DNA of 64,000 bases from Clostridiaceae bacterium BL-3 (GCA_902809985.1 CADDXC010000001.1:1798001-1862000); one strand, 5' to 3'; shown: positions 35,916 through 44,731, counted from the stretch's first letter. Made by a program: numbers and translations. Notes: generated by a model from the letters alone, not told the origin.

Positions 35916-36995
35916 TCATACTTTCATATTACCCATATTGGAAATCCCAGCTATGGATATGTCAAAAATAATCTTTATCAAAATACATACACCTACAACA
36001 AATATGGCAAATGCAATGCCTTCCTTTTTTTCTATCTTATTCTCAAAGTTTAATTTCCTTGATTTTTCAATGCTTTCATTTCCGCTCTTTAAATTATGGA
36101 CTGCGGAGGTTTTATCACTTTCCTCTACCTGCCTCAGTGCCGATATTATCTTTGATATGCACTTGTATCTTTCATCATTTAAAAACTTCTCATAAGCGGC
36201 ATCCCTGCCTACAAGATAATTTGTTTCAAATTCAACAAGGTACGGTTTCAAATAGTGAGAATTGTCTATCAGAGCCTTGAGCATGTTCCTTGAAGTCACA
36301 TTGGGATTGCTGCCCACCATTACCAGGAGATTGACAAGGTTGTATACCTCTTCTTCTTTTCTCCTCACTATCACAATGGAGTACAGTTTTAAAAGTAAAT
36401 CAGGCACAAAGAAGAACACTACCGCCCACAGACCATATCTTATTTTTCTTGAAACAGAATACAAAGGCTTTAGAGATACTGCATCTTTTAGGGCAACTGA
36501 TGAACTGTCATTGATCCTGTCCGAATCTACATCTCCATATTTTGATAATACACTTTTCACTGCTTCAAAACCTGCATCATTATTGTTTATTCCAGTGATA
36601 TCAACATGGACTTTCATTAGATTGAAATTCTTGAGTCTTGTAGAAGGATTGTTGTGAAAATCATTTTGGGAATAAGTCGAATATACTGGTGTTTCAAATA
36701 CCTGCCTCTGCTTTACCTGAGTGTTTGTTATAAATACCATGAACAAAAGAAGAGAGGCTGCCATAAATGCAATTGTTTTTATGACATATAGATCCAGTAC
36801 AGCCATGTCAAGGGAAGACTTAGCCAGCAGATTGTCTAGAATCTTGTATTCCTTATCCTTGTGTTTTGGAAGTACCTTCCTTACAATTTTTTTCAAAAGT
36901 TTGTTTTTGAATAAATTCTTCGCATCAAGTAAATAGCTGGCATAACATGCTATTATAATTGCCAGAATAAATAAATTTCCTATACTGTTTGACAT
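35916..36995 (-). CDS. tadC: TadC-like pilus inner-membrane protein
   Basis: The 359-residue protein of the type II secretion F family has membrane helices near the N-terminus, about residues 65-85 (IKTIAFMAASLLLFMVFI), 185-210 and the C-terminus (IAFAIFVVGVCILIKIIF). The cytoplasmic block around EEVYNLVNLLVMVGSNPNVTSRNML contains the GSPF-type pattern. It pairs with TadB to form the platform for pilus assembly. Last gene of the Tad operon. Confidence 0.75.
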   Translation of the reverse strand: MSNSIGNLFILAIIIACYASYLLDAKNLFKNKLLKKIVRKVLPKHKDKEYKILDNLLAKSSLDMAVLDLYVIKTIAFMAASLLLFMVFITNTQVKQRQVFETPVYSTYSQNDFHNNPSTRLKNFNLMKVHVDITGINNNDAGFEAVKSVLSKYGDVDSDRINDSSSVALKDAVSLKPLYSVSRKIRYGLWAVVFFFVPDLLLKLYSIVIVRRKEEEVYNLVNLLVMVGSNPNVTSRNMLKALIDNSHYLKPYLVEFETNYLVGRDAAYEKFLNDERYKCISKIISALRQVEESDKTSAVHNLKSGNESIEKSRKLNFENKIEKKEGIAFAIFVVGVCILIKIIFDISIAGISNMGNMKV

Positions 36996-37007
36996 ATTGA
37001 CTCCCTC

Positions 37008-37757
37008 CTATAGCTTTCTTAAAAAGTCCATTGAGAAAAAATATATTATGTAAAATATGACTACAAATACATATTTCATGGAATCAAGCGGATTTTGTGA
37101 TTGACCTATTTCAGGTACAATTACATTCATATATTTCTGCATTAGCAGAGTTATCACCACCATGAATAGAGCTCCCAGCTTGTACTTCAAAAATTTTTCC
37201 CTGGCTTTTTCTGCAAACATGTTTTCTTCCCTCATTTTCACAATGAGATTGCTTATCTGGTTGTTCAGTTCCTTGAGGTCACCTCCATAGACAACATAAG
37301 CCTTTAGAAGTTCGGAAAAGGCATTTATATTTTTATCATTGAATGTTTTTTTGAAATCATCGAAAGCAGTATTTGAATTTCTGGAGAGGTTGTAATATAG
37401 GATCTGAAAAGGTCTTTTTATATGTCCTTTCAAATTTTCAGATGTGGCCTTTATTGCAGTATCAATTTTAAATGATTTGTTTAAGTTGTACTGGAATTCC
37501 TCCAGGCTGTTCGGTATCTTTTTTATTACCCTGTATGTCATGAAATTTATAATATAATCACCGACAAGAACAGGCAGTACAAATGCAAATACAATGTAGA
37601 CAAGTTTAAGGTACCATATGGTGTCGAGTAGCATGATAAGCGTAAAAGCAATCAAAACTGCAATACAATATATCCCGACAAGCACCGATGAAAGCCTTGA
37701 CGCATCTTTCCTGAAAAGGTTCAACTTCAAAGTAAGTGTCTTTTTATTCAATATCAT
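37008..37757 (-). CDS. tadB: TadB-like pilus inner-membrane protein
   Basis: ATG 37757 overlaps the tadA stop in an ATGA arrangement and gives 249 residues; an upstream ATG at 37784 would overlap more. Helices lie at the N-terminal third (VLVGIYCIAVLIAFTLIMLL, LVYIVFAFVLPVLVG) and at the end (GALFMVVITLLMQKYM, YVFVVIFYIIYFFSM). The GSPF-like cytoplasmic part contains FKKTFNDKNINAFSELLKAYVVYGGDLKELNNQI. Confidence 0.8.
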   Translation of the reverse strand: MILNKKTLTLKLNLFRKDASRLSSVLVGIYCIAVLIAFTLIMLLDTIWYLKLVYIVFAFVLPVLVGDYIINFMTYRVIKKIPNSLEEFQYNLNKSFKIDTAIKATSENLKGHIKRPFQILYYNLSRNSNTAFDDFKKTFNDKNINAFSELLKAYVVYGGDLKELNNQISNLIVKMREENMFAEKAREKFLKYKLGALFMVVITLLMQKYMNVIVPEIGQSQNPLDSMKYVFVVIFYIIYFFSMDFLRKL

Positions 37758-39184
37758 TTTAAGCACCCCATATCTATTCCACATTCACCATACAATGCCT
37801 TTAATTCTTCCATATACTTTTCCGTAAAGCCAAAACTGAAAGCTTCATTTAAGTAATCCTGGGATATTGGATTGATCAGGGCAAGATTTCCTTCTCTACG
37901 TTCAAACATTGGATTCAATTCATATGGCATATGGTAATTTTCAGGTCTGAAGATTACTTCAGTAACCTCCTGTATATATCTTTTTCCTGTGGCCAGGTTC
38001 AGCGCTATGAATATAACTATATCAACCGCCCTTGCTATATCGTAAAGTGCAGATTCTTCGCTCTTGTATGAATTGTTTTGCATGAGCATATTTTTGTAGT
38101 CCGGTATGAAATTTTTTATAGATGATGTATGAAAGCTTCCTAGGCTGCCCCTATTTTGTCTTGTCATTGCCTGGAGTGTTATATAAGCCTCCTCAGGTGT
38201 CCTCACTTCTCCATCTATCATAATGTCACGGCCAAGCCTAAGCCCGGTTTTAAAGCAGTCCATCGGTGATTTTATGTTCAGGAATTTTAAATTTTTGACG
38301 TCTTTATCCGGAAAATATTTTCTTATGGCAAGTTCAAAAGATGATTCCATAGTAAGAAGTGTCAAATTGTCCGGTATGGAAGATATAAGTCTTAGAAGGT
38401 AAGTTGTCTTTCCTGCACTCTGGGGACCAACTACAAGTATGTTGGGTCTGCTTTTCATAATTATATCCATAAATCTTTCCAGCTGCTTTGTTGAGGTACC
38501 TTCCACGATTAAATTCTCGCTTGATATATATTTATAATCTTCATACCTTAAATTTAAGGAAGGTTCCCTGCTGTATGGAGGTATGAGTGCCGTTACTCTT
38601 GCACCGCTCAAGTTGTCACATATTATTTCTGGATTGTTCGGCCTTAAGTCGTCATCACTGGAGTTTGATATGCTCTTTTTTATGATCTCAAAACATGTCC
38701 TATTATCTTTAAAATATAGATTTTTTACCCTCTCCCTCTTTCCATTTACCTGAAAACTTATAAAATCCGCACTGTTTACATTTATCTCATTGAGTCCCTC
38801 CATATCTCCATAACTGTATGGATCTATTACTGAAAGGCCATATAGTTCCTGGTATATTATCTGTATGAGCAAATCAATTTTTTTATCTCTATCTGAATTA
38901 CCGGAAATACAGATAGAATTTATTACCCTGCCATAATCCCTATCATCACCTTTATATACGGGTTCAAAATAATTTATGTGATACTGCTTTATATAACCAT
39001 CTACAGTAGAATGTTCCTTATCCAAAATATCAGCAAGGTATTTTTTTATATAAACTTTAAGCATATTCTTGCTTTTTAAATCTCCTGCAGATGCCAGCTT
39101 GATGAGTTCATTGAGATTTTCAATATCCGAATTATCCGACAGCATAATGTCCTTTATTGAATTTAGAAGTTTATCCAACGACAT
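37754..39184 (-). CDS. tadA: TadA/CpaF pilus-assembly ATPase
   Basis: The 476-residue protein has Walker A in VVGPQSAGKTTYLLRL (about 252-267), an Asp box in LGRDIMIDGEVRTPEEAY (Walker B region) and the His box SLGSFHTSSIKNFI. It drives pilin polymerisation and retraction in Tad systems. The N-terminal 130 residues are more divergent. It is translationally coupled to tadB. Confidence 0.9.
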   Translation of the reverse strand: MSLDKLLNSIKDIMLSDNSDIENLNELIKLASAGDLKSKNMLKVYIKKYLADILDKEHSTVDGYIKQYHINYFEPVYKGDDRDYGRVINSICISGNSDRDKKIDLLIQIIYQELYGLSVIDPYSYGDMEGLNEINVNSADFISFQVNGKRERVKNLYFKDNRTCFEIIKKSISNSSDDDLRPNNPEIICDNLSGARVTALIPPYSREPSLNLRYEDYKYISSENLIVEGTSTKQLERFMDIIMKSRPNILVVGPQSAGKTTYLLRLISSIPDNLTLLTMESSFELAIRKYFPDKDVKNLKFLNIKSPMDCFKTGLRLGRDIMIDGEVRTPEEAYITLQAMTRQNRGSLGSFHTSSIKNFIPDYKNMLMQNNSYKSEESALYDIARAVDIVIFIALNLATGKRYIQEVTEVIFRPENYHMPYELNPMFERREGNLALINPISQDYLNEAFSFGFTEKYMEELKALYGECGIDMGCLK

Positions 39185-39223
39185 ATGATTTCATCTCCTC
39201 TTCTAAAATTAATACATTTTACA

Positions 39224-39655
39224 CTATGATTTTCTCTCACTTTCATTTATCTCTCCTTTGAAATTCACATGACTTTTCAGCCAAATTAATGCGTTTATGA
39301 AAATAGGAATACAAAGAATAACTAATGTTATGAAAAATAGTTTCATCATTCCATTAAAAGAAAAATCATTACCGCAAAGAAATATTATATATCCCAATCC
39401 AAAATAAGGCATTATTAAAGAGTTAATTAATTTCTTCATGGAGTCTCTAAAGCTTATATGTACTTTTAATATAAGTTTCACAGAGAACCAAAAAATCATC
39501 ATCCAACCACTTAATACAAGTGAAATTTCCGCTATAGACAAAAAGCTTTCGAAAGTTGGAAATATACATTTTATTTTAAAAAGCCCCAGCAAACCTATGA
39601 TGTAAATTATTAGAGTTGAAACCCACATGTTTTTCCATAGCTTTAATTTTTTCAT
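39224..39655 (-). CDS. Tad-operon membrane protein of unknown function
   Basis: The 143-residue protein has four or five membrane helices (TLIIYIIGLLGLF, IAEISLVLSGWMMIFWFSV, LIMPYFGLGYIIFLCG, KLFFITLVILCIPIFINALIW) and a charged C-terminus. No family recognised. It sits between the cpaB-like gene and tadA with gaps of 26 and 39 bp. Confidence 0.65.
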   Translation of the reverse strand: MKKLKLWKNMWVSTLIIYIIGLLGLFKIKCIFPTFESFLSIAEISLVLSGWMMIFWFSVKLILKVHISFRDSMKKLINSLIMPYFGLGYIIFLCGNDFSFNGMMKLFFITLVILCIPIFINALIWLKSHVNFKGEINESERKS

Positions 39656-39681
39656 TATATTCTCACTCCTAATTAAAAATC

Positions 39682-40416
39682 TTATTTTTGTGCTGCACTA
39701 TCTGAACTTTGTTGGGCAGGTGACGGTACCGGCTTATCCCATGATGGAATATACATAACCTTGGATGCAGCTGTATTTTGAGATGGATATTTGTAGAAAC
39801 TAAAGGAAGCTATCTTTTTTGCATCTTCAATAGATAAAATGTCGGAATTATTTACGAGAACAGTAAGATGGGCTGGTATCTGTTTTTGATCTGATGTTTT
39901 CTGATCTGACATTGGCTCTCCCGTGGAATCAACAACTTTTGAAACCAACGCCTTAGACACTATGATATCCGGTTTTCTGCCTTTTTCCTTATAGTTCACT
40001 ATGACATCCACATAATCACCCGATGTTATGGAATTATCGCTTAAAGTATCCAACGATACAGAAAGAGTACATGGCCTTAAACCGTTTGTGGGCTCGGATA
40101 TATCATCCTTTTTAATGTTTTCATTCTTGTATATGTTCCTGTCTGTTATTTTCCCGACTATGGATTTTGTCTCATTATAGCCATATGAAGTAGGTACCTT
40201 GTTGTAAATGGAGTCTTTAACAATTTTAAGATCCGATTGTTTTACAATACTGCCTGCCGTTATATTTTTTGCGGCTTTGACACTGTACACATATTTACCT
40301 TTTAGTGAAGGTACGGAACCTGTAATATAGAAAGTGGCACCTATAATTCCAATCCATACGGCAGATGTTGCAAGCACTATTCCAATTTCCTTTTTCCTGC
40401 TTTTTAAATTTATCAC
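39682..40416 (-). CDS. CpaB/RcpC-like pilus protein with SAF domain
   Basis: The 244-residue protein has one N-terminal helix (IVLATSAVWIGIIGATFYI) and an SAF domain (VYSVKAAKNITAGSIVKQSDLKIV). A RcpC-type region follows (CTLSVSLDTLSDNSITSGDYVDVIVNY), with a Ser/Gln-rich tail. CpaB proteins stabilise the periplasmic or extracellular part of the pilus machine; it fits its Tad context. Confidence 0.82.
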   Translation of the reverse strand: MINLKSRKKEIGIVLATSAVWIGIIGATFYITGSVPSLKGKYVYSVKAAKNITAGSIVKQSDLKIVKDSIYNKVPTSYGYNETKSIVGKITDRNIYKNENIKKDDISEPTNGLRPCTLSVSLDTLSDNSITSGDYVDVIVNYKEKGRKPDIIVSKALVSKVVDSTGEPMSDQKTSDQKQIPAHLTVLVNNSDILSIEDAKKIASFSFYKYPSQNTAASKVMYIPSWDKPVPSPAQQSSDSAAQK

Positions 40417-40442
40417 AACACTATGTCCTCCTTTCTGTTACT

Positions 40443-40949
40443 TTACTTTTCAATTTTGCCAATTATGGATTTCATGGGTACAACCCCGAAATTTCTGCTG
40501 TCGTTGCTGTTGTTCCTGTTGTCCCCCATGACGTAATATACTTCAATTGGAATTAACATATCTACAGGTAAATATTTGTCCATAGCTGAGTTCATTTTTT
40601 CTTTAAGGTAAGGTTCTGCGAGTTCCTTGTTATTTATAAAAATCTTTTCATTCTGGATTCTTATTTTTTCTCCCGGAAGTCCCACAACTCTTTTTATAAG
40701 GACCTTATTATCATCAACTGATTTGAATATTATGATGTCTCCCCTATTTATCTGAGTAATGTTCTTATCTGCAGTGAGTTTTTCTCCAGAGTATAGTGTC
40801 GGCTGCATTGAATCGCCTACCACTTCCACATTGACTTTGCCTGAAACATTTCGGGATAGTACCGATGAGACAGCAACAACTAAAAGAAGTACTACGATGG
40901 ATGATATTACAAGTTTGATTTTCTCTTTGACTCTTTCTGAAATATTCAT
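40443..40949 (-). CDS. Type I signal peptidase in the pilus operon
   Basis: The 168-residue protein has one N-terminal helix, catalytic Ser in VVGDSMQPTL (S47), catalytic Lys in VLIKRVVGLPGE (K86), and the C-terminal box VMGDNRNNSNDSRNFGVV. It is a full-length bacterial SPase I. Its place between the cpaB-like and prepilin peptidase genes suggests it processes operon-encoded proteins. Confidence 0.92.
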   Translation of the reverse strand: MNISERVKEKIKLVISSIVVLLLVVAVSSVLSRNVSGKVNVEVVGDSMQPTLYSGEKLTADKNITQINRGDIIIFKSVDDNKVLIKRVVGLPGEKIRIQNEKIFINNKELAEPYLKEKMNSAMDKYLPVDMLIPIEVYYVMGDNRNNSNDSRNFGVVPMKSIIGKIEK

Positions 40950-40967
40950 ATTCTATAAGCCACCTCT

Positions 40968-41786
40968 TTATAAATTAATAAAAAATGCTATTACACAGCC
41001 TATGGCCATATATGTTACAAGTGGTATGCTGTCATCGTCCTGTTTTATAAATCTCTGGCTCAGCAGTGAGAGAATTAATACCAAAAGCATTATAAAAGCA
41101 CCGTGGCTGCCGTAAAAAAGCGTTACTGCCGGAGATATTTTTATATCCCCCCATCCTATCCCATAACATTTTTCATCAACTATTTTGTCTGGAAGTTCTT
41201 TTATTTTCCTATAAAGCCCAAGTTTCTTTATTCTCCTATAAAAATTTCTTCTGAACTTCTTTGGAATACTCTTGGTACTGCATGAAAGAAATGCACCTGC
41301 CGTATATAAATCAGCTCCAGTATTGCTTATCTCGGCAAGTGCTACCTTTTCAGAGCATCTATTGACAAGCTCAATTTGAGATATGAATTTGTTTAATTCC
41401 TGCTGCAGTTTGTCCAACCTAGAACTTAGGATTTTTTCGTTTCCGGAATCAAACACAAATCCTCTGGCCATATCTATATTTTCCTGCGTCGGATTGTCTT
41501 CGGCCTTCTCAACTGCCTCCACTGCATTTAAATTTCTATTTACAAGAAATGGCCTGTCCTTAATTTTGTATATTATCGTGCATACTATATCCATGATAAT
41601 CAAAAATAAACAGAACCATAGGGAATAGGCAAGCATCTTATGTATGCTGTATCCTTTGAGTAAAGCTATGGACAATGAAATAATTGAAGCTGCAATCCAT
41701 GTTTTTGTATATACAATTCTGTCCTTCCAGTCACAAACTGCGGCATAAGTCATGGCAAGCAAAAATAAAATCTCTAAAAGAATCAT
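40968..41786 (-). CDS. Prepilin peptidase with inserted cytoplasmic domain
   Basis: The 272-residue protein has the two aspartate motifs of A24 peptidases: CDWKDRIVYTKTW near the N-terminus and the GxGD motif in GIGWGDIKIS near residue 205. Membrane helices flank both. Between them lies an unusual hydrophilic insert of about 120 residues (residues about 75-195) with helical character. It should cleave the class III signal peptides of the pilin-like proteins encoded just upstream. Confidence 0.82.
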   Translation of the reverse strand: MILLEILFLLAMTYAAVCDWKDRIVYTKTWIAASIISLSIALLKGYSIHKMLAYSLWFCLFLIIMDIVCTIIYKIKDRPFLVNRNLNAVEAVEKAEDNPTQENIDMARGFVFDSGNEKILSSRLDKLQQELNKFISQIELVNRCSEKVALAEISNTGADLYTAGAFLSCSTKSIPKKFRRNFYRRIKKLGLYRKIKELPDKIVDEKCYGIGWGDIKISPAVTLFYGSHGAFIMLLVLILSLLSQRFIKQDDDSIPLVTYMAIGCVIAFFINL

Positions 41787-41832
41787 TTTTACACTTCCTT
41801 ATTTATACATTTTGATATATGTTGAATTTAGG

Positions 41833-42333
41833 TTATTTATGGATATTGAAAGATTTTTTAATATTAACTGAACTGTTTTTGAATTTGTAAAAGACTAGAA
41901 CATTTTCAGGATTTGAATTCAAATAATTTTTGATTTTCTCCATCTGGACGTCATCTTCAATTTTTCCCTGGAGTATGGCAATTATACTTTTAGCATCCAT
42001 TGGGCTGCTGTTTAGAGGTGTTTTTGACGAACCTGCAATATAATCAACATTAAAAGCTGAACCTGCAGGTGATATGATATACACTTCCGATGGCCCATAG
42101 CTTGAATTTATAAAATCTCTCGTTGCACAGAACTGCTCAAAATCATTTTGATATGTATTCACAGGCTGCTTATATGAACTTTCTATCCTGCTGCTTATTA
42201 TATATTTTTCATTTCTTATGTGTGCATAATGACTCATTACGAGGTAGCAGTCAATAAAAAATATAATAAAAAACATACCCATCAATATGAAACCGGGAGC
42301 GCTTCCTTTGCTTCTTTTTTTATTGATTTTCAA
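41833..42333 (-). CDS. Pseudopilin-like protein (166 residues)
   Basis: A basic N-terminus (MKINKKRSKGSAPGFILMG) is followed by a hydrophobic helix (FFIIFFIDCYLVMSHYA) and a soluble domain of about 120 residues. It looks like a TadE/TadG-type minor pilin. Its ATG overlaps the stop of the previous gene by 4 bases, so the two are coupled. Confidence 0.65.
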   Translation of the reverse strand: MKINKKRSKGSAPGFILMGMFFIIFFIDCYLVMSHYAHIRNEKYIISSRIESSYKQPVNTYQNDFEQFCATRDFINSSYGPSEVYIISPAGSAFNVDYIAGSSKTPLNSSPMDAKSIIAILQGKIEDDVQMEKIKNYLNSNPENVLVFYKFKNSSVNIKKSFNIHK

Positions 42334-42788
42334 TTTACCACCCTCTTTCCTGATACAATTATTCTGCCCTGTAAATCTTCACCGGTAAACAAGTTGTTCA
42401 TTTTCTGAAGGGTGGATACATTATCCTGCCTGATGGTTATCTTAAGGATTTGACCTGTTTTCAGTTCCATATTGAAACTGCCACTTCCATATGTCTTGCC
42501 AACTTCCGTAATAGAACCATCTTTGTATTCATACACAGTGTAAATAGTAGTGTACTCTTTTAAAACTGGAAGATATCCCTTAACATCCCTGTCAAAAAAC
42601 TGATATATTGCTCCATCAACCTTTTTGCTATTGGCTGCAGTATCAGCTTCCGTCTGTATAATACCGTGCAAATTCCCTACTGTATTTATCTCAGACAACC
42701 CTATAAATATATTTAAAACTATGTTTGAAAGTACAAATAAAACTACTATGGATGCCAGTATAACTGAAAGCCCTCCTCTTTTATTCAA
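42330..42788 (-). CDS. Pseudopilin-like protein (152 residues)
   Basis: It starts MNKRGGLSVILASIVVLFVL, sharing the (K/R)GGLS-x-I-x-A motif with two smaller proteins upstream, then a soluble part (about 120 residues). Probably a minor pilin. A terminator-like hairpin precedes it, so its transcription may be lower than that of the two small pilin genes. Confidence 0.7.
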   Translation of the reverse strand: MNKRGGLSVILASIVVLFVLSNIVLNIFIGLSEINTVGNLHGIIQTEADTAANSKKVDGAIYQFFDRDVKGYLPVLKEYTTIYTVYEYKDGSITEVGKTYGSGSFNMELKTGQILKITIRQDNVSTLQKMNNLFTGEDLQGRIIVSGKRVVN

Positions 42789-42835
42789 AAGATCACCACC
42801 TTATCTGTCGTATAAATATCATTACTATTTTTACT

Positions 42836-42863
42836 AAAAAAGACCTGGTTAGAGGTCTTTTTT
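42836..42863 (-). terminator. Terminator-like hairpin after the small pilin genes
   Basis: AAAAAGACCT and AGGTCTTTTTT form a strong stem with a T-run, immediately after the 79-residue pilin gene and inside the operon. It could reduce read-through into the assembly genes so that pilin is made in excess. Confidence 0.65.
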
Positions 42864-42869
42864 AATTAT

Positions 42870-43109
42870 TTACTCTCCAGCATTTGTTGGATCTACGAAT
42901 GTAGTAGGAAGAAAATCAGCTATAATGTTGGCTTTCTCTTCAACTATGGCTTGTCCTGCATCCTGCCCCTGATCTTTTATTGCAACTGCTGTTGGGTGAA
43001 TGGCTGAAGTGAACACATATATAGTCAAAAGAACCATAAACACAGAAGCTATTATGGTTGAAAGTCCGCCTTTCTTGGATTTTCTCTTTTTCATAGCAGA
43101 TATACTCAT
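42870..43109 (-). CDS. Small pilin-like protein (79 residues)
   Basis: AGGAGG precedes ATG 43109. The sequence has a basic leader ending KKRKSKKGGLSTIIASVF, then a hydrophobic helix and an extracellular tail (IVEEKANIIADFLPTTFVDPTNAGE). Processing after GG is predicted. It may be the major pilin: it is small, early in the operon and followed by a terminator. It lacks the Glu at +5 seen in most Flp pilins. Confidence 0.7.
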   Translation of the reverse strand: MSISAMKKRKSKKGGLSTIIASVFMVLLTIYVFTSAIHPTAVAIKDQGQDAGQAIVEEKANIIADFLPTTFVDPTNAGE

Positions 43110-43178
43110 CTATATATCCTCCTTATATTTATTTACACCAAGGTGAGCCCCTCGTGTATATTCTCATATGACCACCCC

Positions 43179-43349
43179 TTACTCGTTATTTTCATCTATG
43201 TATATTACCTGAGTATTGGTATCTACTAAAAGCTCCTTGAATTCATATGCTACGTATTCAAAACTTGAAATGAGCTTAACTGTTATATACAGCATCAGGA
43301 CAACAGCCAGAATATATGAAAGGCCTCCTTTTTTTCTCCTTACCACCAT
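43179..43349 (-). CDS. Small pilin-like protein (56 residues), first Tad gene
   Basis: The ATG at 43349 follows GGAGG by 7 bases; a TTG/ATG further upstream at 43364 lies too near that site. Sequence MVVRRKKGGLSYILAVVLMLYITVKLIS shows the same KKGGLS leader and hydrophobic helix as its neighbour, with a short acidic tail. A pilin or pilin-like initiator subunit. Confidence 0.65.
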   Translation of the reverse strand: MVVRRKKGGLSYILAVVLMLYITVKLISSFEYVAYEFKELLVDTNTQVIYIDENNE

Positions 43350-43568
43350 TTTTATTACCTCCAACCTTAACCTGAGTCCAGTATAGTATAAATCTGCATG
43401 TTAATTTATTTTTTAAAAATGACCTGTTTTTATGCTTAAAATTTATTTAAAATTGGAATATAATTTACCTTATTTTTTACTTTTTGATATAAATATTAAA
43501 ACCACAGCATTTTCTAGAATACACTGGATATTGTCTTTTAGTTCGAAAATAAAAGCTCATATTGACTC

Positions 43569-43597
43569 TTGACATAGGAACATGTGTTCGATAATAT
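43569..43597 (+). promoter_or_regulatory. SOS-box promoter: TTGACA-17-TAATAT with LexA-like palindrome
   Basis: TTGACA at 43569 and TAATAT at 43592 are separated by exactly 17 bases. The spacer contains GAACATGTGTTC (43578-43589), a palindromic half-site pair matching the GAAC-N4-GTTC Firmicute LexA box. It drives the 43630 and 44120 genes and lies between them and the divergent Tad operon. The 43350-43568 stretch otherwise shows only AT-rich DNA. Confidence 0.75.
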
Positions 43598-43629
43598 GGT
43601 ATTAAACAACATAAAAAGGTGGTAATAGT

Positions 43630-44085
43630 ATGGAATACAGAGAAGATTATTATAAGTTCTCCCATGTGATTTTTCCGATTTCATTATTCAAGTATAGGAA
43701 ACAATTTATTCAAAAAATAAAAAAAGAAGGAGACTCTTTCAGTACTATCCTGAAGAAAGGCTGGAATAGTATAGTCATTGAAAAAGGAATTAGAAATGCT
43801 CCTCCCAGTTTTAAAATCAATCTATTAAATAACATCAAAAACTCATATTCTCTTATAGTTATAGAAATTCCTGAAGCTAGAGAAAGTACGGAGACCCCTT
43901 ATATAGGCATCGTTTTTGATAAAGACTATAACATACGATACTTTACATATGAAATAGAAAAAGAATTTGGTAAGAAATGTTATTTCCTTTGTGAATGGTC
44001 TCAAGATCGAACACATATAAATTATGGAGAACATATGGATAAAAATCTCAATACTTTTACTCAGAGCATTACTGATTTAATCTAA
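43630..44085 (+). CDS. Hypothetical protein under SOS-box control
   Basis: The 151-residue soluble protein begins MEYREDYYKFSHVIFPISLFKYRKQFIQKIKKEGDSF and ends with a helical tail. The middle, TPYIGIVFDKDYNIRYFTYEIEKEFGKKCYFLCEWSQDRTHINYG, is beta-rich. No family recognised. It is the first gene after the SOS-box promoter and is followed by the LexA-like repressor gene. Confidence 0.65.
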   Translation: MEYREDYYKFSHVIFPISLFKYRKQFIQKIKKEGDSFSTILKKGWNSIVIEKGIRNAPPSFKINLLNNIKNSYSLIVIEIPEARESTETPYIGIVFDKDYNIRYFTYEIEKEFGKKCYFLCEWSQDRTHINYGEHMDKNLNTFTQSITDLI

Positions 44086-44119
44086 GGTTTATATCTACAT
44101 TTTTTCGAGAGGTGTTTTT

Positions 44120-44731
44120 ATGTCAGATACTAAAAAAATCAATCAATTAAAAATATACGAATTTATAAAATCATATATCGAAGAAAGAGACTATTCTCCT
44201 TCTGTTAGAGAAATATGCAAAGCTGTGGGGGTGAATTCTACATCTACGGTACATAATTATTTAAATGCTTTAGAGAAAGATAGCCTTATAAAAAGAGATC
44301 CTTTTAAACCCAGGACTATAAGAATCCCCAAAAATAGTTCCAATAAAAAGAAAATGGTAAATATTCCTATCATAGATAGCATAATTATAGGTGATTCTAT
44401 TTTTTCACCAGAAAATATAAAGGGATCACTTCCAATTCCAGTAGATTACACGGAAAACATGAACAACCTCTTTATCATTAAAGCTTATGATGAAAGCATG
44501 GCTAAAATAAAAATTCTCATTGGAGATATGGTTATATTTGAGAAGACAGATCATGTTGAAAATGGAGAAATAGCATCTGTTTTACTTGATAATAAAATTG
44601 TCATGGGGAGATTTTTTAAAAAAGAAAATTATATAAAACTTCAACCTGAAAGCACATCAATGAAACCAATAATCATAGTTAATTATATTATTATAGGAAA
44701 GTTAGTGGGAACTGGTAGATTTTTTACATAA
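44120..44731 (+). CDS. LexA-like repressor lacking self-cleavage residues
   Basis: The 203-residue protein has the LexA winged helix (YSPSVREICKAVGVNSTSTVHNYLNALEKDSLIKRDPFKPR) and an S24-type C-terminal domain. Compared with E. coli LexA the nucleophile Ser is kept (S126 in YDESMAKI). The general-base Lys is replaced by Gly (G163 in IVMGRFF), and the Ala-Gly cleavage site is Ile-Gly (I90-G91). It should therefore bind an SOS box but not undergo normal RecA-stimulated cleavage. It probably represses its own promoter at 43569-43597. GAGGTG precedes the ATG. Confidence 0.85.
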   Translation: MSDTKKINQLKIYEFIKSYIEERDYSPSVREICKAVGVNSTSTVHNYLNALEKDSLIKRDPFKPRTIRIPKNSSNKKKMVNIPIIDSIIIGDSIFSPENIKGSLPIPVDYTENMNNLFIIKAYDESMAKIKILIGDMVIFEKTDHVENGEIASVLLDNKIVMGRFFKKENYIKLQPESTSMKPIIIVNYIIIGKLVGTGRFFT

